A stretch of DNA of 10,845 nt from Pseudomonadota bacterium (GTDB lineage: Bacteria; Pseudomonadota; Gammaproteobacteria; Burkholderiales; Burkholderiaceae_D), in the NCBI GenBank assembly GCA_023416415.1, contig JAEZHR010000236.1, forward strand, positions 1-10,845, read 5' to 3'. Every line of letters starts with the position of its first letter. The first letter of the stretch is position 1. A model generated the notes under the pieces. It was not told the DNA's origin, ran no database searches, and was given only the letters and a program-made list of their open reading frames with translations. Position numbers and translations under genes: made by a program. Below, piece after piece: positions 6,915-10,845 of the stretch.

Positions 6915-9221
6915 ATGCAACGCTTCCTGCGCTACTTCCTCATTGTCGGCGGCGCGATCGTCAGCATCCTGCTGTTTCTCCTCGCATCGGCCTCCAAGAA
7001 CTCGGCCTTCTTTGATCGTCACTATCCCGAGCTGCTGATTCTCAACGGCGCGATCGCGATCGCGCTGCTGGGACTTGTCATCCTGCTGCTGGCCCGGCTG
7101 TATCGCGGCTACCGGAAGCGCGAGTTCGGTTCGCGCCTGATGGCGCGACTGGTATTTCTGTTCGCACTCATCGGCATCCTGCCCGGCATCATCATTTACA
7201 CGGTCTCAGTCCAGTTCGTGTCGCGCTCGATCGAATCCTGGTTCGACGTGCGCGTGGAATCCGCGCTGGAATCCGGCCTTAACCTGGGACGCTCGGCGCT
7301 TCAATCCTCATTGGACGATCTGCTGGCTCAAGGGCGCAGTATGGCGCTGGAGCTGTCGGAAATGTCCGAGAGCGCGCGCATCACCCAGTTCCCGCGGCTG
7401 CGTGACCAAAGTCAAATGCAAGAAGCAACCATCGTTACTTCCAATGGTCAAATCGTCGTCAGTGCCGGGCCGCAACTCGATGCCCTCGTGCCGGATCTGC
7501 CGACGGCTGCGATGCTGCGACAGGCACGCATGACGCGTGGCTACGCGGCGATCGAGGATGATCCGACGCAGGCGGGCGGCCCGGGAGCGCTGCGCCTGCG
7601 CGTGGTCGTGCAGATTCCGCAGGCCGGGCGCGCGCTGGTGCCGAACAACGATCCTCGCTTCCTGCAGTTGCTGCAGCGGGTGTCGCCGGATCTTGCCGCC
7701 AATGCGGAAGCACTGCGTGCGGCCTACAGCGAGTACCAGGAGCGCGCACTCTCGCGCACCGGCTTGCGAAAGATTTACATCGTCACGCTGACGTTGACGC
7801 TGCTCTTGGCCATCTTCGGCGCCGTCGCCGCCTCGTTCCTGATCGCGGGCGACCTGGCCGAACCCCTGCTGGTGCTCGCCGAGGGTACCAAGGCGGTCGC
7901 GGAGGGCAATCTGTCACCGCGCCCGATCGTGGCCACCGCCGACGAACTGGGTACGCTGACACAGTCGTTCAACATCATGACGCGCCAGCTGTACGAGGCG
8001 CGCACAAGCGTTGAGCGCAACCGCGAGGCGCTGGAGAACGCAAAAGCCTATCTGGAGTCCGTATTGGCAAACATGTCGGCCGGCGTGATGGTCCTGGATG
8101 GCCAGTTCAGGCTGGTCAGTTGCAATGAATCGGTCGAACGCATCCTGCAACATGAATTTGAAGCGTGCATTGGCCAGCCGCTGGCCTCGATCGCCGGACT
8201 CGAACCGTTCACGGACGCGGTCATGACGGCGTTTTCCGAACTGAGCGCCCAGTCCGCCAACGACAGCAGCATCGCGCACTGGCAAAAGCAGATCGAGGTG
8301 CCGCGCCAAGGTGACGCAGCCACCCCGGATCATGACCTGACCCTGCTCGCACGCGGCTCCTACCTGCCGGTCTCCGGCGGCGTCGGCCACATCGTTGTGT
8401 TCGATGACATCTCGGATGTGATCTCGGCGCAGCGCTCCGTGGCCTGGGCCGAGGTCGCACGCCGCCTGGCTCACGAGATCAAGAATCCGCTCACGCCGAT
8501 CCAGCTCTCGGCCGAGCGCCTGCAAATGAAGCTGGCCCCCAAGCTGGCCGAAGCTGACGCGGCCATGCTCGCGCGCGGCACCGGAACCATCGTCAACCAG
8601 GTGGCCGCGATGAAGCGCATGGTCGACGATTTTCGCGATTATGCGAAATCGCCGCCGGCGGTGCTTTCGCCGCTGGACCTGAATGCGCTCATCGAGGAGA
8701 TCCTGCAGCTTTACATCGCGGACATCGAGCGTGGCGTCATCCAGGCACAGCTCGATCCTTCGCTGCCGGAGATCCTGGGCGACCAGACCAAGCTGCGCCA
8801 GGTGATTCACAATCTGCTGCAGAATGCGCTTGACGCAGCCGGCGAGCGCGAAACGCCCTGCATCGTCGTGCAGACCGAATGTGTGCACTATCAGCATTCG
8901 GACGGCGCGGCGCGCAATGCCGTACGCCTGAGCATCACCGACAACGGACCCGGATTCGCGCCGAAGATCATGTCGCGCGTCTTCGAGCCCTATGTCACCA
9001 GCAAGGCGCGCGGCACCGGACTGGGACTTGCAGTGGTCAAGAAGATCGTCGATGAACATGGCGCCCGCATCGACATCAGGAACCGCATCGGCGAGAGCGG
9101 TGCAAAAGTGGCAATTTTGCTGCTAAAGTTGGCGCCGGCTCAGGATCGGGACATCGGACACGCTGCGGCGACGGTCGCCCGGCTTCCGGCTGGCGGTGCA
9201 GGACAGGCACCGGCAGCATGA
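6915..9221 (+). CDS. ntrY: NtrY-like transmembrane sensor histidine kinase
   Basis: This is a 768-residue inner-membrane kinase. Three hydrophobic spans (about residues 6-26, 40-61 and 77-98) lead to a periplasmic region (about 104-285), then a fourth span (286-310). A HAMP domain follows (about 311-365), then a short helical linker, and a PAS-like domain from LESVLANMSAGVMVLDG (about 378-500). The HisKA H-box RRLAHEIKNPLTPIQLSAERL puts the phosphorylated histidine at 520. The HATPase domain shows N-box LLQNALDAAGE (Asn637), G1 box DNGPGF (676-681) and G2 box GTGLGLA (700-706). All kinase motifs are intact. The tail after about residue 740 is Ala/Gly-rich and unlike the rest. This architecture is the NtrY type, linked in other proteobacteria to nitrogen, respiration or envelope regulation; the signal here is unknown. 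The ATG lies 2 nt after DUF4390, with AGGG at 6901-6904. Confidence 0.94.
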   Translation: MQRFLRYFLIVGGAIVSILLFLLASASKNSAFFDRHYPELLILNGAIAIALLGLVILLLARLYRGYRKREFGSRLMARLVFLFALIGILPGIIIYTVSVQFVSRSIESWFDVRVESALESGLNLGRSALQSSLDDLLAQGRSMALELSEMSESARITQFPRLRDQSQMQEATIVTSNGQIVVSAGPQLDALVPDLPTAAMLRQARMTRGYAAIEDDPTQAGGPGALRLRVVVQIPQAGRALVPNNDPRFLQLLQRVSPDLAANAEALRAAYSEYQERALSRTGLRKIYIVTLTLTLLLAIFGAVAASFLIAGDLAEPLLVLAEGTKAVAEGNLSPRPIVATADELGTLTQSFNIMTRQLYEARTSVERNREALENAKAYLESVLANMSAGVMVLDGQFRLVSCNESVERILQHEFEACIGQPLASIAGLEPFTDAVMTAFSELSAQSANDSSIAHWQKQIEVPRQGDAATPDHDLTLLARGSYLPVSGGVGHIVVFDDISDVISAQRSVAWAEVARRLAHEIKNPLTPIQLSAERLQMKLAPKLAEADAAMLARGTGTIVNQVAAMKRMVDDFRDYAKSPPAVLSPLDLNALIEEILQLYIADIERGVIQAQLDPSLPEILGDQTKLRQVIHNLLQNALDAAGERETPCIVVQTECVHYQHSDGAARNAVRLSITDNGPGFAPKIMSRVFEPYVTSKARGTGLGLAVVKKIVDEHGARIDIRNRIGESGAKVAILLLKLAPAQDRDIGHAAATVARLPAGGAGQAPAA

Positions 9222-9271
9222 GTTTCAATACGGCGCGTCTGTCGTCCCCGGGCGCGCCAGGACTGGAATAG
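9218..9271 (+). other. 17-codon open frame bridging ntrY and ntrX
   Basis: An ATG overlaps the ntrY stop in an ATGA arrangement and opens MSFNTARLSSPGAPGLE. It ends at TAG 9269-9271, nine bases before the ntrX ATG. GGACAGG at 9201-9207 could serve as a distant ribosome binding site. It may merely be chance, or it may carry ribosomes from ntrY to ntrX across the 59-nt gap. No resemblance to any known peptide is recognised. Confidence 0.2.
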
Positions 9272-9280
9272 GTAGAGGAT

Positions 9281-10003
9281 ATGGCGAACATACTGGTGGT
9301 CGACGACGAAATGGGCATCCGCGAACTGCTGTCGGAAATCCTCGGCGATGAAGGCCACGTAGTGGTGACGGCCGAGAATGCGCAGCAAGCTCGCGATGCG
9401 CGCGCGCGTGATGTGCCGGATCTGGTACTTCTCGACATCTGGATGCCCGATACCGATGGAGTGACCTTGCTAAAGGAATGGCAGCGCGATGGCCTGCTGA
9501 CCATGCCGGTGATCATGATGTCCGGCCACGCCACCATCGATACGGCCGTTGAAGCCACCCGCATCGGTGCGCTCAATTTCCTGGAAAAGCCGATCGCCTT
9601 GCAAAAACTGCTCAAGTCCGTCCAGCAGGCGCTCACCCGCACCAGCGAGTTGCCCCGGGCGGCCGCGGCCTATGCGCCGCGTCCGCCCGAACCCCATTCC
9701 GTAACGGCGCCCGCACCTGCGGCCGCCGTGGCAACCGCCGTCGACGCAGCGCCAGCCACTGTCGTTGCGACTTCAGCACCGGCCGCTCCGGCGGCCGATC
9801 CGCAGATGTTTCCGGCTTCATTCGAACTGCCCCTGCGCGAAGCGCGCGATGCCTTCGAGCGCGCGTATTTCGAGCACCATCTGATCCGTGAAGGCGGCAG
9901 CATGACGCGCGTGGCAGAACGGACCGGCCTCGAACGCACCCATCTCTACCGCAAGCTCAAGCAGCTCGGCGTCGAGCCAGCCAAGGTGGCACGCAAGGGA
10001 TGA
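9281..10003 (+). CDS. ntrX: NtrX-like response regulator, receiver plus Fis-type HTH, no AAA+ domain
   Basis: This is a 240-residue regulator. Receiver domain (about 1-120): MANILVVDDEMGIRELL carries the acidic pair Asp8/Asp9; the phosphorylated residue is Asp52 in LVLLDIWMP; Ser81 and Lys103 (LEKPI) complete the switch. The sequence resembles the NtrX receiver. An Ala/Pro/Val-rich linker (about 123-175) follows. The C-terminal Fis-type helix-turn-helix (about 180-233) contains LREARDAFERAYFEHHL and RVAERTGLERTHLYRKLKQLGVE. The central sigma54-activating ATPase of classical NtrX (about 240 residues, with GAFTGA) is entirely absent, so it probably acts as a direct DNA-binding regulator, like the receiver-HTH layout of the RegA/ActR group. 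The frame is intact, so this is not a pseudogene. The name ntrX rests on sequence likeness and pairing with NtrY. The start fits the family; AGAGG at 9274-9278 is unusually close to the ATG. Its stop overlaps the next gene by 4 nt. Confidence 0.9.
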   Translation: MANILVVDDEMGIRELLSEILGDEGHVVVTAENAQQARDARARDVPDLVLLDIWMPDTDGVTLLKEWQRDGLLTMPVIMMSGHATIDTAVEATRIGALNFLEKPIALQKLLKSVQQALTRTSELPRAAAAYAPRPPEPHSVTAPAPAAAVATAVDAAPATVVATSAPAAPAADPQMFPASFELPLREARDAFERAYFEHHLIREGGSMTRVAERTGLERTHLYRKLKQLGVEPAKVARKG

Positions 10004-10347
10004 TCCCGACCACACTGGTGGTCGGCACGCCCGCCCTGCGCGAGCAGGCAATCGCGGACGCGGTGGAACCCGGCGTCCACACGGCGGTCATCCTGGAGGG
10101 CATGCCCGGACCGCATGCGATGCTGAACGGCGACGGCATGCTGCAGGTCGCACGCATCGCCGCCGGCTGCCCCTGCTGCGAAGGCAACCTCGTTCTGCGG
10201 GTCACTCTCAACCGCATGCTGCGATACCGTCCCCGCCGCCTCTTCATTGGTTTGGCGGCGCCTGACCACCTTCCTTCCATGCGTGCATTTCTTTCACGTT
10301 CTCCGTACGATGCATTGCTGCACCTGACGGCAGACATCCTGCGATAA
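10000..10347 (+). CDS. Small CxCC protein resembling a COG0523/CobW (G3E) GTPase without P-loop
   Basis: This is a 115-residue soluble protein. Its ATG overlaps the ntrX stop (ATGA), and AAGGTGG at 9983-9989 may act as ribosome binding site. It starts MIPTTLVVGT, like the 'IPVTLLTG' strand that opens COG0523 GTPases, but the Walker A sequence GxxGxGKT is replaced by TPALREQA. Residues 52-71 contain ARIAAGCPCCEGNLVLRVTL, matching the conserved 'GCxCC' metal-binding loop and following helix of that family (Cys57, Cys59, Cys60). The stretch RPRRLFIGLAAPDHLPSM stands where the family has its 'D+ilIETtGLAdP' strand, with the glutamate missing. The C-terminal CobW domain is absent. I infer a metal-binding relative that cannot bind GTP in the usual way. 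I recall similar short proteins in Burkholderiales, sometimes labelled GTPase. Role unknown; gene order suggests a link to NtrYX or metal supply. Confidence 0.75.
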   Translation: MIPTTLVVGTPALREQAIADAVEPGVHTAVILEGMPGPHAMLNGDGMLQVARIAAGCPCCEGNLVLRVTLNRMLRYRPRRLFIGLAAPDHLPSMRAFLSRSPYDALLHLTADILR

Positions 10348-10367
10348 GCACCGGCTTGCCTCCCATC

Positions 10368-10405
10368 AAGTGCTTCGCTCATGCAAACGGCGCGAGCAAG
10401 CATTT
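10368..10405 (+). terminator. Bulged hairpin after the CxCC gene, possible terminator
   Basis: AAGTGCTT, a bulged C and GCTC pair with GAGCAAGCATTT across a 13-nt loop (10381-10393). This gives twelve base pairs including one G-U. The hairpin begins 20 nt after the TAA stop. Only three T residues end the stem and C follows, so the U-tract of a classical intrinsic terminator is weak. It would mark the end of the DUF4390-ntrY-ntrX-CxCC transcript. It could instead protect the 3' end of the message. Confidence 0.4.
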
Positions 10406-10426
10406 CACGCCGGCTGCCTGCACGCC

Positions 10427-10453
10427 TTGCCCCGGACATCCCGGGCCTGGCAA
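10427..10453 (+). repeat. Inverted repeat in the gap before DUF3567
   Basis: TTGCC pairs with GGCAA, and inside this CCGG pairs with CCGG across the loop ACATC, leaving GCCT unpaired on the 3' side. A competing register pairs CCCGG with CCGGG. No T-run follows. It may be a second terminator stem, an operator or chance in GC-rich DNA. Confidence 0.3.
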
Positions 10454-10544
10454 CAGAAATGCCGTCCATGCAAGCGAGATTGCCGGCTATTCAGGACACG
10501 ACAGGTTGAAATCGCCGATGCGGGCCTCATTTTTGCTTGTACAT

Positions 10545-10570
10545 GAGTGAAATGCTCACTCCCCCGAGCA
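10545..10570 (+). promoter_or_regulatory. Two overlapping alternative hairpins in front of the DUF3567 ribosome binding site
   Basis: Stem one is GAGTGA (10545-10550) with TCACTC (10556-10561) around a 5-nt loop. Stem two is TGCTC (10553-10557) with GAGCA (10566-10570) around an 8-nt loop. Both use bases 10556-10557, so only one can form at a time. Stem two ends one base before the AAGGAG site. The first repeat could also be a protein operator. Whether these bases are transcribed is not known. Confidence 0.3.
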
Positions 10571-10571
10571 C

Positions 10572-10577
10572 AAGGAG
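10572..10577 (+). promoter_or_regulatory. Strong Shine-Dalgarno site of the DUF3567 gene
   Basis: AAGGAG lies six bases before the ATG at 10584, at ideal spacing. It is by far the best ribosome binding site in the window and fixes the start. It suggests that the protein is made in quantity. Confidence 0.85.
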
Positions 10578-10583
10578 CGCAAA

Positions 10584-10841
10584 ATGAACCTGATCTACAA
10601 CAGCGAGCAGTACAGCGTCGTAGAGTTTGGCGCCGACGAACGCCGTGAAGCCCTGCGCTTCGGCGGATACGAAATCATGGACAAATCGGGCAAGCGTGAA
10701 ATCTTCATTGGCGGCACCATGGCACGGTCCTTCCGCGAAGAGGTCGAAAACCTGATTGCCACCGAACCCACGGTCGAGGAAATCGATGACTTCCTCGGCA
10801 AGTATGATGCGCTGATGCGCCAGCCTGTGACCCTGCACTGA
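10584..10841 (+). CDS. DUF3567 family protein
   Basis: This is an 85-residue soluble protein that matches DUF3567 along its whole length. It begins MNLIYNSEQYSVVEFG and continues with ALRFGGYEIMDKSGKREIFIGG, ARSFREEVENLI, then PTVEEIDDFLGKYDALMRQPVTLH at the end. The pattern suggests an N-terminal beta-hairpin region and a C-terminal helical half. There is no signal peptide, membrane span, cysteine or evident catalytic motif. The family is small and, as far as I know, restricted to Burkholderiales, with no assigned function. The gene stands alone after a 236-nt gap and has its own strong Shine-Dalgarno site, so it is probably transcribed from its own promoter. It ends with two stops in tandem (TGA then TAG), which often marks a well-expressed gene. 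Confidence 0.95.
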   Translation: MNLIYNSEQYSVVEFGADERREALRFGGYEIMDKSGKREIFIGGTMARSFREEVENLIATEPTVEEIDDFLGKYDALMRQPVTLH

Positions 10842-10845
10842 TAGG

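Larger units (their letters stand above)
10348..10583 (+). other. Non-coding gap rich in inverted repeats
   Basis: These 236 bases separate the CxCC gene from the DUF3567 gene. No convincing protein frame is seen; a TTG-started frame of 64 codons (10356-10550) has no ribosome binding site and no recognisable sequence. Three hairpin-forming stretches occur (10368-10405, 10427-10453 and 10545-10570). ATGCAA is found twice (10381 and near 10468), next to similar GCGAG runs. The end of the gap is AT-richer (CATTTTTGCTTGTACATGA), suggesting promoter DNA, but I cannot place clear -35 and -10 boxes. No tRNA-like cloverleaf is seen. Confidence 0.6.

Noticed and set aside
7914..9059. Open frame of 381 codons on the - strand opposite ntrY
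   Set aside because: Low-complexity Arg/Gly/Asp-rich product, fully inside the kinase's HAMP-to-ATPase region, where all kinase motifs are intact on the + strand.
9657..9805. Ala/Pro/Val-rich stretch in ntrX taken as a frameshift scar of a lost AAA+ domain
   Set aside because: The frame stays open into a perfect Fis-type HTH and the composition is that of a flexible linker. It looks like a stable short regulator, not a broken gene.
10356..10550. 64-codon frame in the gap before DUF3567
   Set aside because: Starts with TTG, has no ribosome binding site, runs through the inverted repeats and shows no recognisable sequence.
1..10845. Search for a mobile element, toxin-antitoxin or defence system
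   Set aside because: No transposase, integrase, direct-repeat array, nuclease or toxin-like small gene pair is seen, and composition looks even across the window.

Overview
The window is an ordinary-looking chromosomal segment from a GC-rich betaproteobacterium. Order Burkholderiales is the best guess, because small protein families that I know mainly from that order (DUF1840, DUF3567, and the rsmB / DUF4390 / ntrY / ntrX block) sit together here. I cannot name a genus. All genes I accept lie on the + strand. The window holds no tRNA, rRNA, CRISPR array, insertion sequence or phage gene.

Layout. 1-709: 3' part of comM (yifB), the Mg-chelatase-like AAA+ protein of natural transformation. 788-3621: a DMT/EamA exporter, a small conserved lipoprotein and an MFS permease, closely spaced. 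3665-4875: a DUF1840 protein whose stop codon overlaps the start of a serine hydrolase of the monoacylglycerol-lipase type (TGATG). 4918-6240: rsmB, the 16S rRNA m5C967 methyltransferase. 6346-10347: a tight signalling block made of a DUF4390 exported protein, an NtrY-like membrane histidine kinase, an NtrX-like regulator and a small CxCC protein. 10348-10583: a non-coding gap rich in inverted repeats. 10584-10841: a DUF3567 protein behind a strong Shine-Dalgarno site.

The signalling block is the most interesting part. The regulator has a receiver and a Fis-type helix-turn-helix but no sigma54-activating AAA+ domain; an Ala/Pro-rich linker takes its place. Overlapping its stop codon by 4 nt is a 115-residue protein. 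It looks like a shrunken COG0523/CobW (G3E) metallochaperone GTPase that keeps the metal-binding GCPCC signature but has no Walker A loop. This suggests that NtrYX signalling may be linked to metal handling in this lineage. That link is inference from gene order and a motif.

Start codons are uncertain for the EamA gene (TTG 788 or ATG 839) and the DUF4390 gene (GTG 6316 or ATG 6346). All other starts are supported by gene overlaps, ribosome binding sites or family alignment from memory. No database search was possible.
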